Source of the DNA: Candidatus Gastranaerophilales bacterium
GTDB taxonomy: Bacteria > Cyanobacteriota > Vampirovibrionia > Gastranaerophilales > Gastranaerophilaceae
DNA: 64,000 nucleotides
NCBI GenBank assembly: GCA_944323145.1
Contig: CALURJ010000011.1
Span: 1 to 64,000, forward strand
Reading direction: 5' to 3'
Shown: positions 1 to 8,716 of the stretch, piece after piece
Position numbering within the stretch: the first letter of the stretch is position 1
Layout: each line of letters starts with the position of its first letter
Translations under genes and position numbers: made by a program
Notes under the pieces: model-generated
Database searches by the model: none
What the model was told of the DNA's origin: nothing
What the model saw: only the letters and a program-made list of their open reading frames with translations

Positions 1-1004
1 GAAATTTTTATACTTCGACGACCACCTGCAAAATCCTTTGAACGGTAATCTTTACCATTATCAATGATAACATCTTTTGGTAGTCCATACTTTTCAGCAG
101 CATAATAAAAAGATTGGAAAATATAGTCAGAATTTGGATTTCCTGTTTGTAAAATCCAACCGAGCCATTTACCTGATTTATAATCACGCCATACAGTAAC
201 CCAAGGAAAAACAACTTTATTATCTGAATCAAAACAGGCAACATCAATTTGAGCATGATCTGATACCCAGACCTCATTACATAAAATATTTGAATAATCT
301 CTTTCTATATATCCGCCATATTTTCTATTCCAAGCAGTTTCGCCCATTCGTGCAAGATAAATACTTTGTTTTGGAATTTCTTTATCTAATCGGCGTTTAA
401 AAGCCATATAACTTGGAAATGTTTCTCTTTTAGCATCAAACATTCTGATTGCATAACCAAGAGTTAAATCCCAACAAGTTCTTATAGATGGTGCTCCTTC
501 AACTAAATACAAATTTTTAAAGTACTCAAAGAAATTATCAGGAACAGTGGAGCCGGATAAATGTTTGCCGTGCTGTGATAACAAACCGCTTAATCCATAA
601 CGAAAGAATCTTCTTCGCATTTTTATAACAGAAGAATAGGATGTGTTTAACCACTTTTCATGTTCTAAATTCCACTTATCTATAAAATCTTTTAAAGCCC
701 CTCCCTTTAATCCTTTTGATGCATTTATTATTGGTAAATACTTTTCAGCCTGGGCTTTTGCCCAATCGGGAGCTTCTGAATATTTAGTGTTTATAACATC
801 TTTTTTAAGATACTTATCTTGTGCAAAATCAGGCAAAGATTTTAAAAGAAGAAAGTAATGAGTTCTTTTTCCCCGTCTGATAATTTTAAAAGTATAGTAA
901 CCTCTCCTACATTGCTTTTTAAGAGTTTGGATGCTAAGTCCTAAAATTTCAGCAGATTTTTCTATATCTAACCATATATTTGTTTTGTCTTTATTTTCTT
1001 TCAT
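1..1004 (-). CDS. Mu/Tn-type DDE transposase, N-terminal 334 residues (runs off the window)
   Basis: The minus strand stays open from an ATG at 1004 to the window edge, so this is a 5' fragment of a longer gene. AAGGA lies about 7 nt upstream of the ATG. The product begins with a MerR/excisionase-like helix-turn-helix (WLDIEKSAEILGLS, then CRRGYYTF). A helical region follows, then the start of an rve integrase core. The first catalytic Asp is in the segment VSDHAQIDV and the second in VIIDNGKDY; the third acidic residue lies beyond the edge. This order matches Mu A / TniA-type transposases. It is a different protein from the transposase at 6167-8188: the N-termini do not resemble each other. 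The gene is intact as far as it can be read. Confidence 0.8.
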   Translation of the reverse strand, partial: MKENKDKTNIWLDIEKSAEILGLSIQTLKKQCRRGYYTFKIIRRGKRTHYFLLLKSLPDFAQDKYLKKDVINTKYSEAPDWAKAQAEKYLPIINASKGLKGGALKDFIDKWNLEHEKWLNTSYSSVIKMRRRFFRYGLSGLLSQHGKHLSGSTVPDNFFEYFKNLYLVEGAPSIRTCWDLTLGYAIRMFDAKRETFPSYMAFKRRLDKEIPKQSIYLARMGETAWNRKYGGYIERDYSNILCNEVWVSDHAQIDVACFDSDNKVVFPWVTVWRDYKSGKWLGWILQTGNPNSDYIFQSFYYAAEKYGLPKDVIIDNGKDYRSKDFAGGRRSIKI

Positions 1005-1174
1005 AAATATCCTTATTTTAGCGTTATTAAAATCTCTTTTAAAGCCCACTTAACATTCCGACATAAAATTTGTGACAATTTTAAAAGCTAAAATGCAGTA
1101 ATAATAAGATTTTTTAAAAATGCTATTTTTACAATATTCACCTCAAACACTTTATCTATCTGCTTTATAAAAAA

Positions 1175-1188
1175 GACAAATATTTGTC
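1175..1188. repeat. Perfect 14-bp palindrome GACAAATATTTGTC
   Basis: The sequence reads the same on both strands. It is followed by CTG, and related GACA..TTTGTC words recur at 1478-1490. Repeats of this kind are known at the ends of Tn7/Mu-like elements as transposase-binding sites; that role here is inference. Confidence 0.4.
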
Positions 1189-1305
1189 CTGTTTTTTACG
1201 AAGAAATATGAAGTGGTCTTGACGAAATTTGTATTTGTATATAATAGCTACCAAATTTTATTATATTTACTTCTACAGAATAATAAATAGGTAACATTTT
1301 GTGGT

Positions 1306-1321
1306 CGGGGAAATTTCCCCG
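1306..1321. repeat. Perfect 16-bp palindrome CGGGGAAATTTCCCCG
   Basis: A fully symmetric 16-mer, GC-rich at both ends within an AT-rich spacer. One half-site (TCGGGGAAA) is repeated at 1429-1437, about 125 bp downstream. It could be a dimeric regulator operator for the ietA-like promoter or part of a transposon end. Confidence 0.45.
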
Positions 1322-1477
1322 CAGGTAAGCTTCAAAATCCGCTCTATACTTAAAAAAAATATTTTCAAGAAATAAGTATAAAAACTCCAAGATACTCGTT
1401 GCCAAAGGAATACAACCAAAAAATAAAATCGGGGAAAAGTTTATGAATTTTTAAATTGTAAATTTTGTCCCATTTAA

Positions 1478-1506
1478 TTGACATTTGTCCCAGCGTATAG
1501 TATAAT
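1478..1506 (+). promoter_or_regulatory. Consensus sigma-70 promoter of the ietAS-like operon
   Basis: TTGACA (1478-1483) and TATAAT (1501-1506) are both perfect and separated by 17 bp. The expected start near 1513 leaves only about 12 nt before the ATG at 1525. The words TTTTGTCCC (1463-1471) and ATTTGTCCC (1483-1491) form a direct repeat overlapping the promoter, with the second copy in the spacer, where a repressor would block it. Confidence 0.85.
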
Positions 1507-1524
1507 TTTATTGGAGAACTTATA

Positions 1525-2562
1525 ATGAAAAAACAAAATTTAGTTAATCTAGTTAAATATCATGTTGAAAAAAATGATGAAGCATTCATTTCTGAAGTAG
1601 CCGAAATTGCAAAAGAATTCGATTATAATGGAGACTACTCTATTGCTCAATATTTAATGGAATTAATTTCAAGTGCAAACTTTTATATTCCACAACAAAG
1701 TTATAAAAATTTGAAATACCTAAGAAAAGTAGAATATTCTCCCAAACCTTTGTTATTACCAAATATTATAGAAGAAGATATTGTTGGTATTACACGTGCA
1801 ATTGCAAATAATTCCGGTTTATCAAAATTTTTATTTTATGGCGAACCCGGTAGTGGAAAAACAGAATCTGCATATCAAATAGCTAGATTACTAAATAGAG
1901 ATATTCTTTCTGTGGACTTTGAGCAATTAGTTGATAGTCATTTGGGGGAGACTCCTAAAAATGTTGCAATGCTTTTTGATGAAATCAATCATGTTGCATA
2001 TGATAAAGTTATTATTATTTTTGATGAAATTGATTCCATAGTCTTAGATAGAATTAATACAAATGATTTACGTGAAATGGGTCGTGTAACATCATTATTT
2101 TTAAAAGAACTGGATAAACTAAATGAAAATATAACAATAATTGCAACAACTAATCTTTATCAAAATTTTGATAAAGCACTAATAAGAAGATTTGATGCAA
2201 TTGTATCATTTGATCGTTATTCAAAAAAAGATTTAATTGAAATAGCAGATTCTATACTTATTACTAATTTAAAAAAAGCTAATAACTTAAAACAAGATTT
2301 AAGACTATTTAATAAAATTTTAAATAAAATTAATAAAATGCCTTATCCTGGAGACTTAAAACAAATTATAAAAACTGCAATTGCCTTTAGTGATAACTCA
2401 CAAAAATATGATTACTTAAGAAAAATATATATGTCTCTTAATGGAAATCCCGAACAAATAGACATACAAAAACTTAGTAAAGAAGGTTTTACAACAAGAG
2501 AAATAGAAATCCTTTCTAAAATACCTAAAAGTAGTGTCTCAAGGAAACTGAAAGGAGAATAA
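1525..2562 (+). CDS. ietA: IetA-like AAA ATPase of an ATPase-subtilase defence pair
   Basis: 345 residues. A helical N-terminus is followed by an AAA+ module: Walker A GEPGSGKT at residues 106-113, Walker B IIIFDEID with D167/E168, sensor-1 Asn at N210 (IATTN), and a paired Arg near 222 (LIRRFD) in arginine-finger position. The last 40 residues (FTTREIEILSKIPKSSVSRKL) look like a helix-turn-helix and might allow autoregulation. TTGGAG sits 9 nt before the ATG. The stop abuts the ATG of the protease gene, so the two are translationally linked. ATPases of this kind paired with an S8 protease are known as IetAS, first described as a plasmid stability/incompatibility toxin pair and later shown to be anti-phage. 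The family call is from architecture and gene pairing, not an alignment. Confidence 0.75.
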   Translation: MKKQNLVNLVKYHVEKNDEAFISEVAEIAKEFDYNGDYSIAQYLMELISSANFYIPQQSYKNLKYLRKVEYSPKPLLLPNIIEEDIVGITRAIANNSGLSKFLFYGEPGSGKTESAYQIARLLNRDILSVDFEQLVDSHLGETPKNVAMLFDEINHVAYDKVIIIFDEIDSIVLDRINTNDLREMGRVTSLFLKELDKLNENITIIATTNLYQNFDKALIRRFDAIVSFDRYSKKDLIEIADSILITNLKKANNLKQDLRLFNKILNKINKMPYPGDLKQIIKTAIAFSDNSQKYDYLRKIYMSLNGNPEQIDIQKLSKEGFTTREIEILSKIPKSSVSRKLKGE

Positions 2563-4812
2563 ATGAATCATATATTAAATGTAAAGTTGCCTTTTAGAAA
2601 AGAAACAATCCCACCTAGTAAAGTGCGAAGAAATTTAAGAAAGCACTCAGAAACAAGTGTTGAGAAAATAGATTTATTAATCGAAAATTTAAATGCTATT
2701 TTACGTTATTACGATGACACTTCAAAAATAATTAAAAATTTTTTAATTGATGTTAATTACAATGATATTATTGCAAAATCAAAAAGAATAAAAGATATCT
2801 TAAAACCAAATAGAAAAGATATAAATGACATGATTGTTGGAGCAAGATTTTCAGATGCACCTTATGGTGAAGAAAATCATATTATTACATATTATATCGA
2901 TAAAACATCAATTCTTCAAACTATAAACAATCTCATGATAGTTAAAAAATTTTTAATTGATAAACTTTCGGGAAAAGCTACCTCTGAAAATTTTAACGAA
3001 CCTGAGAATAATTTAGATTATAGTAATTATCAACTCTCAAAAAGTAAAATAAGAAGCTTAATAGTTGATTGTTCAGTAGTTGATTCTTTTTCTGTTCCAA
3101 GAATAACAAATATACCAGATAAAGAATATCTTTTAATAACTTTTTATAAAACAGAATTATCTTTATCAAACATTTTAGAAAAACTTGGTATAGATAAAAT
3201 TAAATATCAATATAATCAACTTGGAGATAATTCAATCTCTGCGACAAAAGAATTGTATAAAATTTTAGAAGATAAGGTGCCATATCTTATATCTATGATT
3301 TCTTCTGATCTTTCTAAAATTACATATGATAAAATCAAAAATGAACCGGCTAAAGAAAATATACATATCCCAACACCAACTAATGAGCCTATTATTGGTG
3401 TTATTGATACATTATTTGATGAAAATGTTTATTTCAATAAATGGGTAAGTAATGAGGATTATTTGGATGAATTAGAGAAATTATCCATGAAAAAACCAAG
3501 CAGAGAACACGGTACGCAAGTAACATCAATAATCGTAGATGGGCCAAGATTGAATCCTTGGTTAGATGATGGATGTGGTAGATTTAGAGTAAAACATTTT
3601 GGAATTTGTGAAAATAAAATTTCAACTTTTAGGCTTGTAAAAAAAATCAAAGAAATAGTATCTAAAAATCCTGATATACATGTGTGGAATTTGTCATTGG
3701 GTACAGATGACGAAGTAGCAAAAAATTTTATTTCTTATGATGCTTCTGCACTTGATGAACTACAGTCAAACAAAAATATTATATTTGTAATATCTGGGAC
3801 AAATGATAATCGCGCAGATAAAACTGATATTTTAAAAGTTGGTTCACCAGCAGACTCATTAAATTCTATTGTGGTAAATTCTGTTAAACGGAATGGTATA
3901 CCCGCATCATACAGTAGAAAAGGAAATGTTTTATCATTTTTTAACAAACCAGATGTTTCCTATTATGGGGGAGATTTTAATGAGAGGATAAAAGTTTATT
4001 CTTCATCTGGAGAACAACTTGTTTATGGGACTTCATTTGCTGCTCCTTGGATAAGTAGAAAGTTATGTTATTTAATTGATGTGATAGGCCTCCCACGGGA
4101 AGTGGCAAAAGCATTAATCATCGATTCTGCAGCTGGATGGGAGTATAAACAATCTACTTATAAAACTAAAGAATTAATGGGATATGGAATTGTACCTATT
4201 AATATTCAAAATATCCTCAATACATCCGATGATGAAATAAAATTCATAATCTATGGAACTTCTGTTACATATAATACTGCAAATTATACAATACCTATCC
4301 CAAAAGATAATAATGAAAAGTATCCATATATTGCAAGAGCAATGTTATGCTATTTCCCTGAATGTACGCGTTCTCAGGGGGTTGATTACACAAATAGAGA
4401 GTTATCTTTAAAATTTGGAAGAATCAATAAAAAAGGAGAAATAGACGATATAAATGAAAATATTCAAGATGCTTCTGGATCTTATGCTGATGAACGTCAA
4501 TCACGACAAGATTTTCGGAAATGGGAAAACTCAAAATTTATATCAAAAATACTAAGGAATAATAGACCATTAAAATCATATGATGAAAGGCTTTGGGGAA
4601 TTTCTATTATATCTAAAGAACGCTTAAACACAAAAATAACCAAAGGACTTAATTTTGGAGTAATCATAACTTTAAAGGAAATTAATGGTATTAATAGAAT
4701 TCAAGATTTTATTAAGGCATGCACGTTAAGAGGATGGATTGTTAATGAACTAAATATTCAAAATCAAATTGAATTATACAATGCAAATCAAGAGGAGATT
4801 AAATTTGATTAA
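2563..4812 (+). CDS. ietS: IetS-like subtilisin (S8) serine protease
   Basis: 749 residues without a signal peptide, so the protease is cytoplasmic. An N-terminal region of about 270 residues precedes the S8 domain. The catalytic residues are visible: D282 in IIGVIDTLFD, H316 in SREHGTQV, oxyanion N414 in VISGTNDN and S491 in VYGTSFAAP. About 230 residues follow the catalytic Ser and match no domain I know. The gene starts directly after the ATPase stop, with AAAGGAG just upstream. In IetAS-type systems the ATPase is thought to sense or restrain and the protease to act as effector. The gene is intact with an unbroken catalytic set. It converges on the transposition operon with only 16 bp between stop codons. 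Confidence 0.8.
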   Translation: MNHILNVKLPFRKETIPPSKVRRNLRKHSETSVEKIDLLIENLNAILRYYDDTSKIIKNFLIDVNYNDIIAKSKRIKDILKPNRKDINDMIVGARFSDAPYGEENHIITYYIDKTSILQTINNLMIVKKFLIDKLSGKATSENFNEPENNLDYSNYQLSKSKIRSLIVDCSVVDSFSVPRITNIPDKEYLLITFYKTELSLSNILEKLGIDKIKYQYNQLGDNSISATKELYKILEDKVPYLISMISSDLSKITYDKIKNEPAKENIHIPTPTNEPIIGVIDTLFDENVYFNKWVSNEDYLDELEKLSMKKPSREHGTQVTSIIVDGPRLNPWLDDGCGRFRVKHFGICENKISTFRLVKKIKEIVSKNPDIHVWNLSLGTDDEVAKNFISYDASALDELQSNKNIIFVISGTNDNRADKTDILKVGSPADSLNSIVVNSVKRNGIPASYSRKGNVLSFFNKPDVSYYGGDFNERIKVYSSSGEQLVYGTSFAAPWISRKLCYLIDVIGLPREVAKALIIDSAAGWEYKQSTYKTKELMGYGIVPINIQNILNTSDDEIKFIIYGTSVTYNTANYTIPIPKDNNEKYPYIARAMLCYFPECTRSQGVDYTNRELSLKFGRINKKGEIDDINENIQDASGSYADERQSRQDFRKWENSKFISKILRNNRPLKSYDERLWGISIISKERLNTKITKGLNFGVIITLKEINGINRIQDFIKACTLRGWIVNELNIQNQIELYNANQEEIKFD

Positions 4813-4828
4813 TAATTTTCGATATTAT

Positions 4829-5488
4829 TTATATTAAACTTTTTAAATCATAATACAAATCCTTAAACTCTCGTTTCCTTCGCCATAATGTTTCCGCTAT
4901 TTTACAGTTCAAATTACTAGCCATTTTATTATGTGTTAAATTCCTTGAAAGATAGCAATAAATAGTTGTAAATTCTGCTTTTTGGTCTTTAGAAAAGGTT
5001 TTATCCTCAGATGATTTTAAAAGATTTTCAGATACAAAAATTTGATTGCAGTATAAGTATAAATATACTTCTTGATTAAAAAACTTTCTATAACGTGCTT
5101 TTTGTGGAGATTTTAGATAGTAGAAATCTAATTTTTGTTTTTGCCTTTGGTAAATCAAAGTTCTGAATATTGTATAAAAGCTTTGAATTTGGTTTTCACC
5201 AATATTTGCAATATTAGATGCTTTTATCGAATTTATGTTTTCACAAAAACACCTTAATACAATATCATTTATTATTGCAGGGTATGTTTTAAATATAGAA
5301 TATTTTTGAACTGAAACTTTATTTTTTTTAAACACATATTCATTTTCTTGCTTTATTAATTTATTTTCATCAACAAATTTTGACAATATCGGTAAAAGTT
5401 CTGCTTTAGGGATTTCAGATAAAATTTCTAAATTTTCAAGCGTAAATTTGTTGAGCCTTTTGCAAAGTTTCAATATTTGATCTTCCAT
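4829..5488 (-). CDS. Third gene of the Mu-like transposition operon, function unknown
   Basis: 219 residues. The first 55 residues look like a winged helix (IPKAELLPILSKFVDENKLI). The C-terminus is basic and helical (TLWRRKREFKDLYYDLKSL). The ATG lies 53 nt inside the end of the ATPase gene in another frame, so translation is probably coupled. No CxxC zinc-finger pairs are visible, which argues against TniQ/TnsD. Its position after an A-B pair suggests an accessory transposition or target-site factor. I do not recognise the family. Confidence 0.65.
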   Translation of the reverse strand: MEDQILKLCKRLNKFTLENLEILSEIPKAELLPILSKFVDENKLIKQENEYVFKKNKVSVQKYSIFKTYPAIINDIVLRCFCENINSIKASNIANIGENQIQSFYTIFRTLIYQRQKQKLDFYYLKSPQKARYRKFFNQEVYLYLYCNQIFVSENLLKSSEDKTFSKDQKAEFTTIYCYLSRNLTHNKMASNLNCKIAETLWRRKREFKDLYYDLKSLI

Positions 5489-6164
5489 ATAATAATTTCC
5501 TTAAAATATTTTCATCAATCTGTTTTAATTGATTTGTAATCGCAAGTTTTTCTATTTTATTTATCAATTTAACAATTTGTCTAAATTGGTTAACTCTTGT
5601 TGCAAGGTATTCTATGCCATCAGGTGTAAAAGGGATTTGCGTTAATTCATTCAAAATCTGTTTTACATCTTCAAAATCATATCGTTCAAACTTAAATGAC
5701 TTATAAATCCTGTCTATAATATGAGGATATCTTGAAAGTTTTTTATCAATGTTGCCCATTCCAACAAGCACTAAAGGACAAGAAGTTGTATCATACAAAT
5801 CTCTCAGTGTTTCTATTGTATTTCTTTCAAGCAAGTAATCTACTTCGTCAATTATTATAGGTTTTGGATTTTCTTTAAGTTTCTTCTCTATTAAATTAAA
5901 AGTTTCCTGAATATGCCAAAACGGTTCTTCTCCTAATTCTTCTGCAATTTCAGATAACAGCCACCGACTTGTCATACCTTGGTTTGCTCTTACATATATG
6001 CAATCATTTTTAAAAGTCCACCACTTTATAGTTTCTGATTTTCCGAGTCCATACTCTCCATAAACAAGAATAATTTTAGGTATATTATTAGGTAGTTGTT
6101 TTACCTCCTCCATTAATGATACAAAGTTTTTGACGTTCTTTGTTTTTACAAATACTTTATTCAT
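5436..6164 (-). CDS. Transposition AAA ATPase (MuB/TniB/TnsC-like)
   Basis: 242 residues with Walker A GEYGLGKS at residues 36-43 and Walker B IIIDEVD with D106/E107. Length and order match MuB/TniB ATPases, which bind DNA as filaments, choose the target and activate the DDE transposase. The segment YVRANQGMTSRWLL after Walker A is typical of Mu-type ATPases. The ATG at 6164 lies 2 nt after the transposase stop, so both are on one mRNA. The 3' end overlaps the third gene. Confidence 0.85.
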   Translation of the reverse strand: MNKVFVKTKNVKNFVSLMEEVKQLPNNIPKIILVYGEYGLGKSETIKWWTFKNDCIYVRANQGMTSRWLLSEIAEELGEEPFWHIQETFNLIEKKLKENPKPIIIDEVDYLLERNTIETLRDLYDTTSCPLVLVGMGNIDKKLSRYPHIIDRIYKSFKFERYDFEDVKQILNELTQIPFTPDGIEYLATRVNQFRQIVKLINKIEKLAITNQLKQIDENILRKLLYGRSNIETLQKAQQIYA

Positions 6165-6166
6165 CT

Positions 6167-8188
6167 TTATACTCCTTCTTGGTCAAATACATTTTTCTCA
6201 TTATGTTCGCAATCTGCGTATAAATTGGCATACTCATCACTATTTAAATACCCCTCAAGCCACTTTCTTTGTTCAGGATTGGTACAACCGTATTTCATTA
6301 ACCATTCATATTTTTCATAATCAGCGTTAAATACTGGAACATTCATTTGCTGTTCCCGAAAGTTTAATTTGCGTTTTAGTGGTGTTTTAGTCTGTTCAAA
6401 TTTTTCAATTTCAATAACTTCTTCCTGTTCAATCTCTATAGCTTCTGCTTTTTCTTTAGGGAAATACTTTAAGAACTCTTTTTTCACTCTCTTAAATCTG
6501 CGTTGCTGTTTTTGTATTTGTTGCTTAAATTGTTCCATATCTTTTACTGTTCCCAAATGATTTGCCATTGGATGAACTTTTTCAACTTGTCTTGCGATAC
6601 ATAAAAATTCACCTTTTATTGAATACACAAGGACTTTTGAAAGGTCAAACAAACTGTATTTTATAAATACTTTTTCTCTTAAATCCAATAAATAATCACT
6701 CCTATAATGCATTCCTAGAAATGTTATTCCATGTTTATTTATTGTCCTTGCCTCAGTTTTCATCATTAAATCATTTAAGATATTCTTATCGATTTCTTGT
6801 TTTTGAACACTGTTTAAACATTGTTTAATTGATATTTGAGGAGCGTTCGGACAAGGTTTTGAATTATGGTAATCGAGCCAGCAATCAATGTATTTTATTA
6901 ATTCTTGTATAGTTGGAATGTAATTATTGGAGAGTTTTTTATGCATATCTCTATGCAATTTTTCTCCTCGTTTCATCCAAGCCGGTTTATTTTCAATACT
7001 TGTTCCTATATAACTTGTCATCATTTTTTCAAACTCTTCTTGAAATTCAAGGAAGAATCTTTCAATAACTTTTGCTCTTGCATTATATGGTTTTGCAAAA
7101 ACTGATTTTATTCCAAGTTTTGCATAAATCCCATTAAATCCAGCTTCGTCAAAATCTATATTTTGGAAATATTTTGCTTTAAATGCTTTTCCGTTATCTT
7201 GATAAACTACTTTTGGAATCAAGCCGAGATTTAAAATAGAATTTCTTAATGCACTTGCTATGCATTGAGTATTTTCACTCATCATAATTTCATATCCGAC
7301 TAATGCTGTTGATTTCCAATCTAAAAAGCCGACCAAAGTTGCTCTGGTCGGCTTTCCTGTAAATGGATTGATTATTTGAAAATTAAGAACATGTCCGTCA
7401 GCTATCAAAACATCTCCTACTTCAATTTTAGAAATATCTCGTTCTATATACGGTTCAATTTTATCGTGATATGCTTTTTCACCTTCTCTAAATAAAATCC
7501 ACTTTGAATAATTGTTTTTCTTAAAATTCTCCGCAAATCTTCTGAATGTTAGATTACAAGGAATATTTTCATATCCTCGCTTTTCAAGAATATGTTTTGT
7601 TAAATTTATAGCTTTTCCGATACTAAATTTATTCGGGTGTAACAAATATTTCAAAAATATCTGTTTCATTTCCTCATTCAAAATCGTATTATATTCACCT
7701 TGTTGATTAGTTTTGCGTTTTTGTAAAAGTCCGTCCGTTCCATAATTGTCAAACATCTTAACCCATCGATGAAGTGTACCTATCGAAATTGAACCAACAA
7801 ACTTATATATTTGTGGCAAATACATTCCACTGTTATATAAATCTAAAAATACTGAATCAGCCTCTTTTTTAGTTGGATATTTTTTACGAATATTATATAA
7901 GGCAGTTACTATATCCACTCTTGCAAGTGCTGTTAATCTTGCATTTTCTGATACAAAATTCACCTTGTTTTCAAACGAAACAATTGCTGTTGTTTTTAAT
8001 TCTTCTTGATCTAATCTATCTTGTATATCCGGTTCTAATGAAGAATAAAGAATTTCATACGATTTTCCGCCTCTTACTTCAACTTCTCTTGCAATATACA
8101 TACCTTGGTTAATTGCAAGTCTTATAGCACGGGTACTTTTTAAACCTTTTAATTCTGCAATTTTATTAATACTTATATAATCGTCCAT
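6167..8188 (-). CDS. Mu/TniA-type DDE transposase
   Basis: 673 residues, full length. It has an N-terminal helix-turn-helix (ISINKIAELKGLKS, residues 6-19), a second HTH near 125-150 (SIGTLHRWVKMFDNYG), and an rve catalytic core with the triad D264 (LIADGHV), D331 (VVYQDNGKAF) and E377 (RAKVIERFF). A Mu-type C-terminal domain and a basic tail (QKQQRRFKRVKKEF) follow. Such enzymes bind element ends and catalyse strand transfer together with the adjacent ATPase. The ORF is unbroken and all three acidic residues are present, so the element may be active. Confidence 0.9.
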   Translation of the reverse strand: MDDYISINKIAELKGLKSTRAIRLAINQGMYIAREVEVRGGKSYEILYSSLEPDIQDRLDQEELKTTAIVSFENKVNFVSENARLTALARVDIVTALYNIRKKYPTKKEADSVFLDLYNSGMYLPQIYKFVGSISIGTLHRWVKMFDNYGTDGLLQKRKTNQQGEYNTILNEEMKQIFLKYLLHPNKFSIGKAINLTKHILEKRGYENIPCNLTFRRFAENFKKNNYSKWILFREGEKAYHDKIEPYIERDISKIEVGDVLIADGHVLNFQIINPFTGKPTRATLVGFLDWKSTALVGYEIMMSENTQCIASALRNSILNLGLIPKVVYQDNGKAFKAKYFQNIDFDEAGFNGIYAKLGIKSVFAKPYNARAKVIERFFLEFQEEFEKMMTSYIGTSIENKPAWMKRGEKLHRDMHKKLSNNYIPTIQELIKYIDCWLDYHNSKPCPNAPQISIKQCLNSVQKQEIDKNILNDLMMKTEARTINKHGITFLGMHYRSDYLLDLREKVFIKYSLFDLSKVLVYSIKGEFLCIARQVEKVHPMANHLGTVKDMEQFKQQIQKQQRRFKRVKKEFLKYFPKEKAEAIEIEQEEVIEIEKFEQTKTPLKRKLNFREQQMNVPVFNADYEKYEWLMKYGCTNPEQRKWLEGYLNSDEYANLYADCEHNEKNVFDQEGV

Positions 8189-8534
8189 ACATACAGATTA
8201 ACTCTGAAGTCGGAAATGTGTTCCTTTTTTCTTTCTTTTGTATCATTAGAACATAATTTTATTCAATATACGAACCGGACTTTATTTACTTAAAATGTCA
8301 AATAATCATTTTATCCGTACAAGTTAAATTATGAGGGCGAAATAGGCTATAACATTGATTTTAAAATAGAAAAATTAAGACAATTCTTGGACAGTAATCA
8401 GACAATCAAGACCAGTAAAAGACCATTTTGTAACATATAAAACGATTACTTCCGACCGCCAAAGTTCAAACACAAAGCCAACTTTGCCGAATAATCTTTT
8501 TATGCGTTCAGATAAAATGTCCCGTTAAATTACA
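8189..8534 (-). repeat. Transposon end with imperfect long direct repeats
   Basis: The non-coding DNA upstream of the transposase carries two copies of a 22-bp module (8297-8318 and 8486-8507; 18 of 22 positions agree). On the minus strand the core reads ATAAAAxGATTATT. Each copy is preceded, reading inward, by TAATTTAAC. ACATTTT occurs next to both. Multiple directly repeated transposase-binding sites are the usual make-up of Mu/Tn7-like ends. The proposed terminal nucleotide is 8534. The interval 8535-8586 separates it from the tRNA and shows nothing else. Confidence 0.55.
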
Positions 8535-8586
8535 ATTTCATAATTACCTAAAATAATCTTAATTATATATTTTTGCATTAAAAAAC

Positions 8587-8658
<72 letters not shown>

Positions 8659-8716
8659 AGATGTACTGGTATAAGCTTTCACAATATACTTAATTTATCA
8701 TCAAAAACTTGAAAAA

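Larger units (their letters stand above)
1005..1477. other. Non-coding stretch between transposase and ietA-like gene
   Basis: About 500 bp of very AT-rich DNA without a convincing gene. It should contain the outer end of the element whose transposase begins at 1004. It holds two perfect palindromes (1175-1188 and 1306-1321), a second copy of the half-site TCGGGGAAA at 1429-1437, and the motif TTTTGTCCC at 1463-1471 that recurs inside the ietA promoter. No target-site duplication could be matched to the other element end near 8534. Confidence 0.5.
4829..8534 (-). mobile_element. Mu/Tn5053-like transposon: transposition module and one end
   Basis: A DDE transposase, an AAA ATPase target-selector and a third small protein are co-oriented and tightly packed, ending in a 346-bp repeat-bearing non-coding end at 8189-8534. 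The other end was not located. It may lie in 1005-1477, which would make the ietAS-like pair cargo, or beyond the left edge. The outermost proposed base (8534, TGTAA reading inward on the minus strand) is inferred from the 5'-TG rule for this superfamily. Confidence 0.6.

Noticed and set aside
1196..1405. 69-residue minus ORF between the transposase and ietA
   Set aside because: TTG start without ribosome site, crosses the 16-bp palindrome, no recognisable features.
1457..8534. Element bounded by TGTAA at 1457 and its complement at 8534, carrying ietAS as cargo
   Set aside because: Only about 5-8 terminal bases agree and the flanks (TAAAT and ATTTC) are not a target duplication. Kept as a possibility, not called.
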